A stretch of 64,000 nucleotides of DNA from Calditrichia bacterium (GCA_028284905.1 JANQQU010000085.1:62001-126000); one strand, 5' to 3'. Positions 9,184 through 19,138 are shown, numbered from the stretch's first letter. Translations and numbers: made by a program. The notes: generated from the letters alone by a model not told the origin.

Positions 9184-9732
9184 AAATGTTTCTTTTCCTT
9201 TATGAATTTAACAGCAGGTATTTCTAGCCAATTATTTACAATTCTTTCGGGAAGGAGATTACCGGATTGTCCGATAAATAAGATATTCAGCGTTCCCTTC
9301 GAAATTGATATCAGCGAATATACATGTTCCGGATAGGAATAAAAATATATGCGCAGAATATTATGTCTGCGGATAGTTTGTATCGAATATTTTTACCCGC
9401 GCTTTTTAAGAAGAATTATATTGGATTTGTGACTATTTCAGTAAGTTCTAAGGAGGTTTTTTTCTTAATTAAATTAATCCCATATTCAGTACTCTGGTGA
9501 TGTAGCATATCTTAAAGATCCGTATTAATCTGATAACACGTCGAATTTATTTTAGAATAAAGTTATCCACTAAGTGATAAGCAGTGGGATAGCAGGAGAT
9601 TCGTCGAATAGCAATTACTACGTAATGTGCTTTTCCGAAATTCCAGGTATTATTTGAGACTGCTTCTGTAATCTGCAGCGGTGGATAACTTTAATGCTTT
9701 TATATCTCTGTTAAAATACTGAGGAGAGATTT
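9184..9732. other. 549-base gene-free leader of the giant surface protein
   Basis: No credible gene. The region is AT-rich and ends with GAGGAGAGA, a ribosome site seven bases before the ATG at 9733. A perfect 12-bp inverted pair AAAGTTATCCAC (9559-9570) and GTGGATAACTTT (9681-9692) brackets 110 bases and could be an operator pair for the downstream gene. No clear -35/-10 pair was found. Confidence 0.45.
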
Positions 9733-12700
9733 ATGGCGCAGAAATGCAATGCTAAGAAGATTGTATTTATAACCGGGCAATTATATTTCCGCCTTTTCCT
9801 GATGCTATTAGTCGTGGGCAGTGGCTTTTTTGCGATGGCCCGGGCACAGTTAGCGGAAATTGTTGTCGAGGATCAATATACAGGGGCCTCATCTGATGTA
9901 ACCAGCGTTAGTACAGATGCGAGTGTCCTGGCTGTTAGCGATCATTTTTACCTGGCAGTCATATCAAGCAAATCCAATGCAAATGTGCTCAGTGTTAGCG
10001 GTCTTGGCCTAACCTGGCAACTTATCGAATCGCAATGTTCCGGGCGCAGCCATACCGGCGTGCATATCTGGCGGGGAATAGGTAGTGCATCTACCAGCGA
10101 AGTGGTAACAGCAATTCTGGATGATGACCCACGAAATGCCCTGATCAATGTTGTCCGTTTCTCCGGAGTTGACCCGGACGATCCGATCGGCGCAACACTG
10201 TCCGCGAATGAAAATGGATTTGACGGTAATTGTTCCGGGGGCAGCGATGAGCGGAACTATAGTTTTAATTTTAGTAGCAGCAGCGACGGTAGCCTGATAT
10301 TTGGTACCATAGGCAGTCGCAACCGTTCCCATACACCCGGGGCAGGATATACTGAAATTAGTGAAACTTCCCAGGGAAGTGGCAGTACTACAGCTACTTT
10401 AGCTTTACAAACCCAATTGGTAAATACAGCAGGCACTGTCTCCTTTGACGGCACATTTAGCGGGAGAGTGGATTGGGCTGCTGCAGCAATTGAACTGCAG
10501 GCCGGCAACGCTGGTCCGATTTTCCGAACATTAACTGTAAATGTCAGTCCGGGAGGCACCGGCGCTGTTGTTGTGAATCCCGATAAAGCGCTCTATGATA
10601 ACGGCGAGTCGGTAAACCTGATCGCCACCCCGGCCGCCGGTTATGAATTTGCTAATTGGAGCGGGGACGTCAGTGGCGTGAATACCAACAGCTCTACTAT
10701 CGATTTGGTAATGAATCAGGATCGCACGGTAACGGCGAATTTTATTCCGATTCAACGAACTTTGACAACCAGCGTGGATCCCTCCAATGGCGGTAGTATT
10801 AATGCCAGTCCGGATCAAGCGACCTATGATGACGGCAGCGATGTCACCTTGACAGCGGTGCCGGCCATCGGATTTAACTTTGTTAACTGGAGTGGGGATA
10901 TTGGCGCTGCAAATTCAAATAATACAGAAATAACCCTGACAATGGATCAGGATCGTAGCGTCCAGGCAAATTTTACCCCGATTCAACAAACCCTGAATGT
11001 AAACGTAACGCCTGGCGGTAGTGGTAATGTAACGGTTACTCCCGACCAGGTCAGTTATGATTATGGCACATCGGTGAATCTGAATGCCACTGCCGAGACC
11101 GGGTTCGAATTCGTCAATTGGAGCGGGGATATTGGCGGCGCTTCGGCCAGTAATCCTTCCATCGACCTGACGATGGATCAGGACAGAACCGTAACTGCAA
11201 ATTTTGCAGCCATTCCGGAAGTGGTGAAAGTTAGCGCTACCAATAGCAACGATGCCCCTTTTACCGGAGAAACCATCACCGTCTCTGTCGCCGTGGATAT
11301 GACGGGCAGTTTTAGCCTGCTGGGTACAATCGGTGGTGATTTAAGCTGGGATGAAACTGTATTAAGTTACCAGAGTCATAGTGGGCTCAGCGCTGGATTT
11401 AGCGGCACAGTGGACATCACCAATGTTGCTAGCGGTTCAATCGGATTTAACGGCACCCATCCAACTGGTGCAGATAATACCTTCGAATTATTGTCGGTAT
11501 CCTTTCAGGTTATTGGGAGTGCAGGTACGACCAGTACTTCCGATGTATCTGTTAATCAACTATTGAGCAGCACTAGCGCGGATTTGCTTGCGGATTTGGA
11601 GGAAAATGATGATGACCTGACAGTTGCAGGTCGCATACTAACAACAGTCGCTTCCCCAACCGCCGGAGGTAGTGTTTCCCGTAGTCCGGATAAAAACGCG
11701 TATGATAATAATGAAGTGGTAACCCTTACCGCCACACCGGCAAGCGGTTTTGAATTTGCAAACTGGAGCGGAGATATTGGCGGCGCAACCAGCACGGATA
11801 TTTCTATCGAAGTAACAATGGATCAGGGCAGAACCGTCACTGCGAATTTTACCCCGATCCAGCGCAGCTTGACGCTAAACGTTTCTCCCACCGCTACTGG
11901 CAGCATCGCTGCCAATCCGGATAAACCAACCTATGATAATGGCGAAACTGTGCAGTTGACTGCCGCCGCCGCATCCGGCTTTAAGTTCTCCTTTTGGAGT
12001 GGTGATATTGGCGCTGCAAATCCCACAGATCAGACCATTGATATATTAATGGATCAGGACCGGAGTATTACCGCGAACTTTGAGGCCGGCCCGACTGAAA
12101 TTGTATTTGAGGGCGCTACAACCGGATCATCTTCCGGAGCATTCTCGGTACAAACGAGTAGTAGTGTGCCGGCGGTCGGAGATCAGTATTATTTAGCTGT
12201 AATCTCTTCCAAGCCATTCAAAAACGTTACCAGTGTAAATGGACTGGGATTGAATTGGATCCGCCACAAGCAACAATGTTCCGGCCGTAGTCATAATATG
12301 GTTGATATCTGGATTGGTGTTGGCACAGCCGTAACGAGTGAGACGGTGCAGGCGACATTCGATGACGACCCGAATCATGCAGTGATTGCTGTTACCCGGT
12401 ATTCCGGCGTTGATACAGTTGTGCCGATCGGAGAAACGGTATCAGAAAATGATAATGGCGTAGATGGTAACTGCTCCGGCGGTTCGGATGGCCGTGATTA
12501 TTCACTTGATTTAACCACTGGCGCAGATGGCGCTGTTGTTTTCTCGGTTGCCAGTCTGCGGAATAAAAACCATACACCCGGGGCAGGATACACCGAGCGT
12601 TTGGAATTCTCCCGGGGAAGTGGCAGCGACCAGGTAAATATTGCCATTCAGGATCAAACATTCGACACAGCTGGTCCGGTAGTCGCCAATGGCGCTTTTA

Positions 12701-15700
12701 GCGGCCGGGTCGACTGGTCCGCGGCAGCATTGGTGTTAATGCCAAATGGTAGCAGTGGCCCCATTGTCCGGACTCTCAATACGACTGCTTCACCGGCAAT
12801 TGGCGGGACTGTTACCGTCGATCCGGATAAAGCGACTTATGACGATAATGAGTCTGTGGATTTAACTGCCACCCCGGCCAGTGGTTACGAATTTGTCAAT
12901 TGGAGCGGGGATATTGGTGGCGCGACAGCGACAGATCTGCAAATTAATGTAATGATGAATCAGAATCGCACCATCGTGGCAAACTTTGCCCCGATCCAGA
13001 GAACATTGACGGTAACGATCGACCCGATTGCTGGCGGTAATGTCGCTAAAGACCCGGACAAGGCGACCTATGATCATGGAGAGACAGTACAATTAACCGC
13101 AACTGCTGCTGTCGGATTCGAGTTTGTCAATTGGAGCGGGGATATTGGCGGCGCGACAGCGACGGATTTGCAAATTAATTTGACCATGGATCAGGATCGG
13201 AATGTGCAGGCGAATTTTGCCCCGATCCAGCGAACTTTAACCTTGACCGAATCGCCGGCTATCGGGGGAAGCGCTGTTGCTTATCCGGATAAAATTACCT
13301 ACAACCATGGCGAAACAGTGACACTAACAGCAACACCTGCCGACGGTTACGAATTTATCAATTGGACTGGCGATATCGGCGCTGCTACTGCCACTGACCT
13401 TAGTATCGATGTAGTTATGGATCAGGATCGCAATGTGCAGGCGAATTTCGCTGAAATACCTGAAGTTGTTGCCGCAGCTGTACTGCCTGATAAGGAATTG
13501 CCAATTAAAGGCGAAACGGTAACGGTTGCGATTCGGATGGATATGAGCAACAGTGATGATATGCTCGGTAGTTTTACCGGCAGTCTGAGTTGGGATACTG
13601 CTGTGCTTTCCTATAACAGCAATAGTGGATTACTTGGAGGATTTACCGGCACAGTGGATGTTGCCAATGCGGCTACCGGCAATGTCGGGTTTAATGGGAC
13701 TCATGCCAGTGGTGCCAGCGCTGCTTTTGACGTCCTGACGTTGGACTTTACCGTTATTGGAAATGTTGGAAATTCCACTTTGCTGGATTTGGCCTTTTCT
13801 GCCCTTGCATCTACTCTTCCGGAAGATCTGCTTTCGATTTTGCATGTTACCGACAGCACTATTACCGTAGGTGGATATGCATTGAATGTAAATGCGTCTC
13901 CGGCCAATGGCGGGAATATTCAGCTGTCGCCGGATCAGATGCTCTTTGATCCCGGCAGTAGTGTAACCCTCACTGCAGTACCTAATCTTGGTTTTGGTTT
14001 TGCAAATTGGAGCGGGGACATTGCTGATGAAAATCCATCAGGATTATCAATTACTGTAACGATGGATCAGGATCGGAATATTACGGCTATTTTTAGTCAG
14101 ATTCAGCAAGTTCTCGACTATTCGGCCTCACCCGCAGAAGCCGGTGCGGTAACCGCCGATCCGGATAAAGCATTATACGATTTCGGAGAATCGGTTACAC
14201 TAACAGCGACGCCGGTCAATGGATTTATTTTCGCCGGCTGGGGAGGAGAAATTGGTGCTGCGAATGCCAGCGATAATCCCCTTACGCTAACGATGGATAC
14301 GAATCGGGACGTGATCGCCAACTTTATTCCCGGCAGCCCGGAAGTTACTTTCGAGGACCTGAAAACCGGCACCTCGGGAGGTGCTAACCAGGTGAGCACC
14401 AGTGAAGATGTAATAGCTGTGGAGGATCACTTATATCTGGCAGCGATTTCCACAAAAGCAAACAAGACAACAATTGGTGTAACCGGGCTAGGTTTAACCT
14501 GGCAATTAGCAAAAGCACAATGTTCCGGACGGAACAATCAAACTGGTTCAGAGATCTGGTGGGCATTGGGGTCACCAACAGGCGATGGGATAGTTACGGC
14601 TGTTTTTAATGGCACCCCGGAAAATGCGGTGATTATTGTCGCCCGTTATTCCGGCGCGGATACAGACAATCCGATCGGAACGATCATTTCCGGAAATACC
14701 AATGGATTAGATGGAGATTGCTCCGGAGGCTCTAATACGAACAATTATTCTTTTGACCTGACAACGAGTGTGGAAAATGCAACCGTTTTTGGGGCGATTG
14801 CCCGGCGCTTGAATCCTCACTCTCCCGGTTTCGGATTCGCAGAACGTGCCGAGGTTCAAGGCGGTTCCGGCGGTTCTGCAGCTGGTTTGGCAATCGTCGA
14901 TATGCAAGTAGAAACAGCGGGTCTGGTCAATTTTAACGGCACATTTAGCAGCAACTCGGAATGGGCATTTGTTGGCCTGGAGTTATTGCCCGGCGGAAGC
15001 ACCGGCCCGGCAAAATACATCCTTACTACCGATGCGGAGCCGGTAATTGGCGGTAGTGTTTCCCGCGATCCGAATCTGGTTATCTTTGATGAAAACACCC
15101 CGGTAACTGTTACTGCAACACCGGTCTCGGGGTACCAGTTTGATAGCTGGAGTGGTGATATCGGCGATGCAACGCCCACAGATAACCCGCTTGGACTGAC
15201 AATGGATCAACACCGCTCAGTCACTGCTAACTTCTCCCGAATCCCCGGCGTTTTAAGCATCGCTGATCCATCTGACGATAGCCCCTTCTCCGGAGAAATT
15301 ATTACGGTGGATATTACCGCAGACATGACTGCCATCAGCGATCTGCTGGGATCATTCACCGGCAGCCTTAGCTGGGATCCGGCAGTGCTCTCCTACCAAT
15401 CCGACAGCGACCTTCAACAAGGATTTAGCGGTAGCGTAGATCGTAGTAATAGTGCGCTCGGCGTTATTTCATTTGATGGCAGCAATGGCACCGGGGTCGG
15501 TGGCACGGTAAGTCTGTTACAGCTTACTTTTAATGTCATCGGCAGTGCGACCGATGTTTCCGGTTTGGACCTCGCTTACACAGCAATGGCTTCTTCCGCC
15601 ACTGTCGATTTGTTGCCAACAGCAGCGGTTATTGACGGTAACGTAATTGTCGATGGTTATAAATTGACCCTGATCTCCGACCCGCCCGGCGGAGTTGGCA

Positions 15701-17214
15701 CCGTCACTATCAGCCCCGATCAGGAAGCTTATGACAACAATACGGTGGTAACCCTGGAAGCGACTGCCAACGAAGGATTTGAATTCGTTGACTGGAGCGG
15801 AGACATTGGTAGCGCGTTATCTACGGATAATCCCATTACTGTGACAATGGTGCAGGATCGTACCATCACTGTTAATTATAATGGGACACAACTGGGAAAC
15901 TTCCAACCATTTGGCGTCGTGGAGGTTGTCCCGGCATTGGACCTGCTTGGGCAAGGTAATGATGTCGATACAATTGAATTCTGGGAAGCACCCGATTCAT
16001 CTAATACCCTGATGTTTGTGACCTCAAAAGGTAGCCAGTTGGTGGAAGTCTGGAAATATCCATTTGTGAATAATGAGCAACCGTCCTTGGTGCATCCGAC
16101 TTTCGCTGCCAGCCGGGTAAATGGCGTCGCTATCGATCAGGAAACGGACTTGCTCTATATTTCTATCTCTGCACCCTCCAATACCATCAGCGTATTTACC
16201 TTGCCGGATCTGGAATTTGTCTATAATTTCAATAAGGAGAATGTCGACTTAAAATCCGAGCCCAATATCGGTTTGTTTGAATTGTTGACCGGAGAAAAAC
16301 GCCTTTACGTTAGTGCTGACCGGATTTTTTATGTCCATAATGCGGAAACCGGGGAATATCTTTTTGAATTTATTCCGGGCACTTCTGTGGAAACAGTCGT
16401 CGGTGACAATTTCTACCAACGGCTTTATATTCCCGACGAAAGTGATCGTACCGGCGTTTATGTGTTCAATCCGGACGGCAGCGCAAATTTTGATAATGGC
16501 ACAAATGTTTTCGGCGGAAACAATATCTTTCAAAGTGATGCGGAAGGTGTAATCATTTATCGTTGTCCGCATGAGGGAAATTTTGATAATGGCTGCGGGT
16601 TGATTATTGTTTCCGACCAGGTTGGCGCGCAAACAGAATTTGAGGTTTTCGACCGAAAATCCTGGGGTTATCTCGGCACACTGAAATTAACCGGCGTTTC
16701 CAATACCGATGGTATTCAGAGTTATCAGAAACCATTACCGGACTATCCCATGGGCATATTTGCAGCGATCAACAATGACGCTTCTACAGCGATTGTTGGT
16801 TGGGATGTGATATTTGCTGCGACCGGACTGGTTTGCCCGGGGACGGTCAGCAATCCCAGTGCTAAAGTCGTTTTCGAGGATTCACTAAAGTTCGCTCCCA
16901 ACACAGTGACGGCACTGCATACGGGGAATATTCCGGAAGTATTGACGATGGAATGGAATTACCCCAATCCTTTCAATCTGGAAACTACTTTTCTCTATGG
17001 ATTACCGCAGGATGAAACTGTGCAAGTTGATGTTTACAACATTCTTGGACAGCGAGTGCGTTCCCTGATTAATCGTCCCCAAAGCGCTGGTTATCATCGA
17101 CTCGTTTGGGATGGGCAGGATGAATTTGGAAATGTTGTCGGATCCGGAATATATTTTGTGAAATTGCAGGTCGGCAGTCAGAAGATTTTTCGGAAAATTA
17201 TTTTACAGAAATAA
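9733..17214 (+). CDS. Giant modular surface protein with B repeats and cohesin-like modules
   Basis: A 2493-residue secreted protein. After a signal peptide (to about residue 38) the order is as follows. Two-Cys domain copy 1 (about 41-260) is followed by three B repeats, cohesin-like module 1 (about 494-634) and two B repeats. Two-Cys copy 2 (about 788-1010) is followed by three B repeats, cohesin-like 2 (about 1241-1380) and two B repeats. Two-Cys copy 3 (about 1535-1755) is followed by one B repeat, cohesin-like 3 (about 1837-1975) and one last B repeat. A phytase-like beta-propeller (about 2055-2370, with DTIEFWEAPD, SDAEG and SNTDG blocks) precedes a C-terminal sorting module from YPNPFNLE. 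The 12 B repeats are about 77 residues each and centre on FVNWSGDIG; they resemble the divergent InlB/Flg_new_2 family. It is likely an adhesin or stalk. No dockerin partner is visible in the window. Confidence 0.9.
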   Translation: MAQKCNAKKIVFITGQLYFRLFLMLLVVGSGFFAMARAQLAEIVVEDQYTGASSDVTSVSTDASVLAVSDHFYLAVISSKSNANVLSVSGLGLTWQLIESQCSGRSHTGVHIWRGIGSASTSEVVTAILDDDPRNALINVVRFSGVDPDDPIGATLSANENGFDGNCSGGSDERNYSFNFSSSSDGSLIFGTIGSRNRSHTPGAGYTEISETSQGSGSTTATLALQTQLVNTAGTVSFDGTFSGRVDWAAAAIELQAGNAGPIFRTLTVNVSPGGTGAVVVNPDKALYDNGESVNLIATPAAGYEFANWSGDVSGVNTNSSTIDLVMNQDRTVTANFIPIQRTLTTSVDPSNGGSINASPDQATYDDGSDVTLTAVPAIGFNFVNWSGDIGAANSNNTEITLTMDQDRSVQANFTPIQQTLNVNVTPGGSGNVTVTPDQVSYDYGTSVNLNATAETGFEFVNWSGDIGGASASNPSIDLTMDQDRTVTANFAAIPEVVKVSATNSNDAPFTGETITVSVAVDMTGSFSLLGTIGGDLSWDETVLSYQSHSGLSAGFSGTVDITNVASGSIGFNGTHPTGADNTFELLSVSFQVIGSAGTTSTSDVSVNQLLSSTSADLLADLEENDDDLTVAGRILTTVASPTAGGSVSRSPDKNAYDNNEVVTLTATPASGFEFANWSGDIGGATSTDISIEVTMDQGRTVTANFTPIQRSLTLNVSPTATGSIAANPDKPTYDNGETVQLTAAAASGFKFSFWSGDIGAANPTDQTIDILMDQDRSITANFEAGPTEIVFEGATTGSSSGAFSVQTSSSVPAVGDQYYLAVISSKPFKNVTSVNGLGLNWIRHKQQCSGRSHNMVDIWIGVGTAVTSETVQATFDDDPNHAVIAVTRYSGVDTVVPIGETVSENDNGVDGNCSGGSDGRDYSLDLTTGADGAVVFSVASLRNKNHTPGAGYTERLEFSRGSGSDQVNIAIQDQTFDTAGPVVANGAFSGRVDWSAAALVLMPNGSSGPIVRTLNTTASPAIGGTVTVDPDKATYDDNESVDLTATPASGYEFVNWSGDIGGATATDLQINVMMNQNRTIVANFAPIQRTLTVTIDPIAGGNVAKDPDKATYDHGETVQLTATAAVGFEFVNWSGDIGGATATDLQINLTMDQDRNVQANFAPIQRTLTLTESPAIGGSAVAYPDKITYNHGETVTLTATPADGYEFINWTGDIGAATATDLSIDVVMDQDRNVQANFAEIPEVVAAAVLPDKELPIKGETVTVAIRMDMSNSDDMLGSFTGSLSWDTAVLSYNSNSGLLGGFTGTVDVANAATGNVGFNGTHASGASAAFDVLTLDFTVIGNVGNSTLLDLAFSALASTLPEDLLSILHVTDSTITVGGYALNVNASPANGGNIQLSPDQMLFDPGSSVTLTAVPNLGFGFANWSGDIADENPSGLSITVTMDQDRNITAIFSQIQQVLDYSASPAEAGAVTADPDKALYDFGESVTLTATPVNGFIFAGWGGEIGAANASDNPLTLTMDTNRDVIANFIPGSPEVTFEDLKTGTSGGANQVSTSEDVIAVEDHLYLAAISTKANKTTIGVTGLGLTWQLAKAQCSGRNNQTGSEIWWALGSPTGDGIVTAVFNGTPENAVIIVARYSGADTDNPIGTIISGNTNGLDGDCSGGSNTNNYSFDLTTSVENATVFGAIARRLNPHSPGFGFAERAEVQGGSGGSAAGLAIVDMQVETAGLVNFNGTFSSNSEWAFVGLELLPGGSTGPAKYILTTDAEPVIGGSVSRDPNLVIFDENTPVTVTATPVSGYQFDSWSGDIGDATPTDNPLGLTMDQHRSVTANFSRIPGVLSIADPSDDSPFSGEIITVDITADMTAISDLLGSFTGSLSWDPAVLSYQSDSDLQQGFSGSVDRSNSALGVISFDGSNGTGVGGTVSLLQLTFNVIGSATDVSGLDLAYTAMASSATVDLLPTAAVIDGNVIVDGYKLTLISDPPGGVGTVTISPDQEAYDNNTVVTLEATANEGFEFVDWSGDIGSALSTDNPITVTMVQDRTITVNYNGTQLGNFQPFGVVEVVPALDLLGQGNDVDTIEFWEAPDSSNTLMFVTSKGSQLVEVWKYPFVNNEQPSLVHPTFAASRVNGVAIDQETDLLYISISAPSNTISVFTLPDLEFVYNFNKENVDLKSEPNIGLFELLTGEKRLYVSADRIFYVHNAETGEYLFEFIPGTSVETVVGDNFYQRLYIPDESDRTGVYVFNPDGSANFDNGTNVFGGNNIFQSDAEGVIIYRCPHEGNFDNGCGLIIVSDQVGAQTEFEVFDRKSWGYLGTLKLTGVSNTDGIQSYQKPLPDYPMGIFAAINNDASTAIVGWDVIFAATGLVCPGTVSNPSAKVVFEDSLKFAPNTVTALHTGNIPEVLTMEWNYPNPFNLETTFLYGLPQDETVQVDVYNILGQRVRSLINRPQSAGYHRLVWDGQDEFGNVVGSGIYFVKLQVGSQKIFRKIILQK
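10528..15894 (+). repeat. Twelve InlB-type B-repeat units in the giant protein
   Basis: In-frame coding repeats of about 231 bases. Each encodes a unit with the pattern PDxxxYDxGexVxLTATPxxGFEFxNWSGDIG, then an MDQDRxVxANF ending. They occur in groups of 3, 2, 3, 2, 1 and 1, separated by cohesin-like or two-Cys domains. Units 6 and 7 (near 12780-13230) share an almost identical WSGDIGGATATDLQIN core, which suggests recent duplication or conversion. Confidence 0.85.
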
Positions 17215-17223
17215 ATATATTGT

Positions 17224-17289
17224 TCAGGGTTCAAAGTTCAATGTTCAGAGTTGGTTATTTTAATTCTGAACGAAAGCTTTGAACCCTGA
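17224..17289. terminator. Long hairpin between convergent genes
   Basis: The outer arms TCAGGGTTCAAAG (17224-17236) and CTTTGAACCCTGA (17277-17289) match perfectly, and an inner GTTCAGAGTT / AATTCTGAAC pair extends the stem. It lies between the giant surface-protein gene and the sigma-factor gene and probably terminates both. Confidence 0.65.
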
Positions 17290-17293
17290 CCTT

Positions 17294-18550
17294 TTAAATA
17301 TCAATTCCCGCCAGTTTATTCCTGAGGAAGCGTTTCTCTATAGCATTGCCGGTTAAATCGATAGCGCGCTTCAGCAGTGCAGCAGCAGATTCATACTCAT
17401 CCTGCAGCAATAGTAAATCCGCTTTAATCGAGTAAAGTAGGTGATGGTTTTCTAAATCCGGTCTGGATTCGAATACGGAAATCGCTGCCAACGCTTTCGC
17501 CGGCCCGGCCACTTTCCCCAGTACTACCGCACGATTGAGAGCGATAACCGGGGAAGGATTATGCTGGATAAGCGCATCGTAGTGCATAAGAATTGCGGAC
17601 CAATCCGTTTCCGGAAATGAAGGTGCCGTCACATATAAACTGGCGATACCAGCCTCCAAATGATATTCGCTGATTTCCCTTCCCCGCGCAGAAAGCTGCT
17701 GAAAATACAATCCCCATTGAATATACTCCTGATCCCATCTTTCCCGATCCTGTTGCGCCAGTGTCAGCAAATTACCATCAGCGTCGATTCGCGTATCAAA
17801 GCGGGCAGCGTTAAAACACATTAGTGCCAGTAAAGCGTTGAGATGGGGTGTTTCCTGAAAACGATGCTGATGCAGGAGGTAAGCTAAACGAATAGCTTCC
17901 TCGCATATCTCTTTTTTGATGAGCTGATCCCCTTCGGTCGCTTTATATCCTTCGTTGAACATCAAGTAAAGCACTTTTAGAACGACTTGCAGGCGTTTAT
18001 TAAGGTCGGCATTGTCCGGCGGTTGTAACTCAATAGTTTTACTCTTGAACTTTTGTTTGGCGCGATAAATGACTTTTTTTACCGCTTCCTCTTTTTTAAA
18101 CAGCGAGGCGGCGATTTCCCGGACACTTAGTCCGCCCAATAATTTCAGGCTCAACATAATTTGTTCTGCTTCCGAGAGGGAAGGATGGCAGCAGGCAAAG
18201 ATCATAGTGAGCATTTCGTCCGGCAACACCTGATCAAAATCAGGAAGTGCAGGATCTGTGCCGGCATTTAGCAGGATTTCATCAGTCGCATCTACCTGGA
18301 ATTTTTGCCGGCGGAGCAAGTCGATCAGGCGATTATTAGCCACCCGATAGAGCCAGGCGGTGGGATTATCCGGAATGGTATGATGATAACTCCATACCTG
18401 CATCGCTTTCAACAGGGCATCCTGAACAGCATCCTCAACTAGATCAATATTTCGAGCAGCATATTTCGCTGCAAGTAAAGCAACCAGCTTGCTATACTCG
18501 CGGCGAAAAAGATGATCAAGAGAAGAAGCCAGATGTTTCCTTTTACCCAT
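17294..18550 (-). CDS. ECF sigma factor with C-terminal extension (ECF42-like)
   Basis: A 418-residue RNA polymerase sigma factor of the large ECF class. Region 2 lies at about residues 10-80 (VEDAVQDALLKAMQ, then NPTAWLYRVANNRLIDLLRR). Region 4 lies at about 110-170 (LSEAEQIMLSLKLLGGLSVREIA). A C-terminal helical, TPR-like extension of about 200 residues (from MFNEGYKATEGD) follows. ECF42 factors have this extension and are encoded beside DGPF proteins, exactly as here. No anti-sigma factor is seen, and in that group the extension is thought to control activity. The frame continues to 18619, but the ATG at 18550 is chosen because AAAGGGATTCA precedes it and homology begins there. It is probably co-transcribed with the DGPF gene 142 bases upstream. 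Confidence 0.88.
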   Translation of the reverse strand: MGKRKHLASSLDHLFRREYSKLVALLAAKYAARNIDLVEDAVQDALLKAMQVWSYHHTIPDNPTAWLYRVANNRLIDLLRRQKFQVDATDEILLNAGTDPALPDFDQVLPDEMLTMIFACCHPSLSEAEQIMLSLKLLGGLSVREIAASLFKKEEAVKKVIYRAKQKFKSKTIELQPPDNADLNKRLQVVLKVLYLMFNEGYKATEGDQLIKKEICEEAIRLAYLLHQHRFQETPHLNALLALMCFNAARFDTRIDADGNLLTLAQQDRERWDQEYIQWGLYFQQLSARGREISEYHLEAGIASLYVTAPSFPETDWSAILMHYDALIQHNPSPVIALNRAVVLGKVAGPAKALAAISVFESRPDLENHHLLYSIKADLLLLQDEYESAAALLKRAIDLTGNAIEKRFLRNKLAGIDI

Positions 18551-18634
18551 TGAATCCCTTTGTTTAGTGACAGTGTTAAGGACACCAGTCCGAAATATAA
18601 AACACCAACATCCTCCCAACCAAATCCCAAAACC

Positions 18635-18692
18635 ATCAACTGATAACTGTTCACTGATAACTGTTCACTGATAACTGTCAACTGACAACTGC
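18635..18692. repeat. Degenerate tandem repeat, AACTGATAACTG type
   Basis: Four or so copies of a 17-base unit (CAGTTATCAGTGAACAG on the minus strand) fill most of the gap between the DGPF gene stop and the sigma-factor start. Units can pair partially, but no single dominant hairpin is clear. It may modulate read-through within this two-gene unit. Confidence 0.6.
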
Positions 18693-19040
18693 CTACTGCT
18701 CCATGTCCATCGTTTCCCGAATCTCAACCTGGCCACCATAATCAAAAATCGGACAAACTTTCGAAAGTTCTGTCGCATGCGCCAGATTCTCCGCATAAAG
18801 CAGCATGTAACCACCAACCACTTCTTTGCCCTCCATAAACGGACCATCTGTTACCACGGAACCATCACCGCTGACTTTTTTCCCTTCCGGTGCCAGGGGC
18901 AGTCCATCAATAAACAAATTTTTCTCTGATAGCTCCTGCATCCAGGTCATCCAGGCTTTCATATGATCCTGCATTTCTTCCGGGGACATTTTTGGCGGGG
19001 TGGCCGGATCGTTTCTGAAAATATACAAAAATTTTTTCAT
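18693..19040 (-). CDS. YCII-related DGPF-domain protein
   Basis: A 115-residue cytoplasmic protein with the DGPF signature VTDGPFMEGKEVVGGY (about residues 64-79), an N-terminal MKKFLYIFRND strand and a central helix (EEMQDHMKAWMTWMQEL). This is the dimeric alpha-beta barrel fold of the YCII/PhnB-like superfamily. Such genes sit next to ECF42 sigma factors in many phyla and are usually targets or partners of the factor; the biochemical role is unknown. GGAG lies seven bases before the ATG at 19040. It is the first gene of a probable two-gene unit with the sigma factor. Confidence 0.88.
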   Translation of the reverse strand: MKKFLYIFRNDPATPPKMSPEEMQDHMKAWMTWMQELSEKNLFIDGLPLAPEGKKVSGDGSVVTDGPFMEGKEVVGGYMLLYAENLAHATELSKVCPIFDYGGQVEIRETMDMEQ

Positions 19041-19138
19041 TGCGTTACTCCGTTCTTTAATCGAATGATATTTGATCTACGGAAATTTAACGAATGAGGT
19101 GGGGGATAGGGGACAAAAAATATCCGTGGGGGTGAAAA

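Noticed and set aside
9559-9692. Two DnaA-box-like sequences as a replication origin
   Set aside because: There are only two 8-of-9 matches, with no clustered boxes, no clear unwinding element and no dnaA, dnaN or gyrase gene nearby.
9948-15213. Many open frames on the minus strand opposite the giant surface-protein gene
   Set aside because: They mirror the codon repeats of the plus-strand gene, lack ribosome sites and resemble no protein family.
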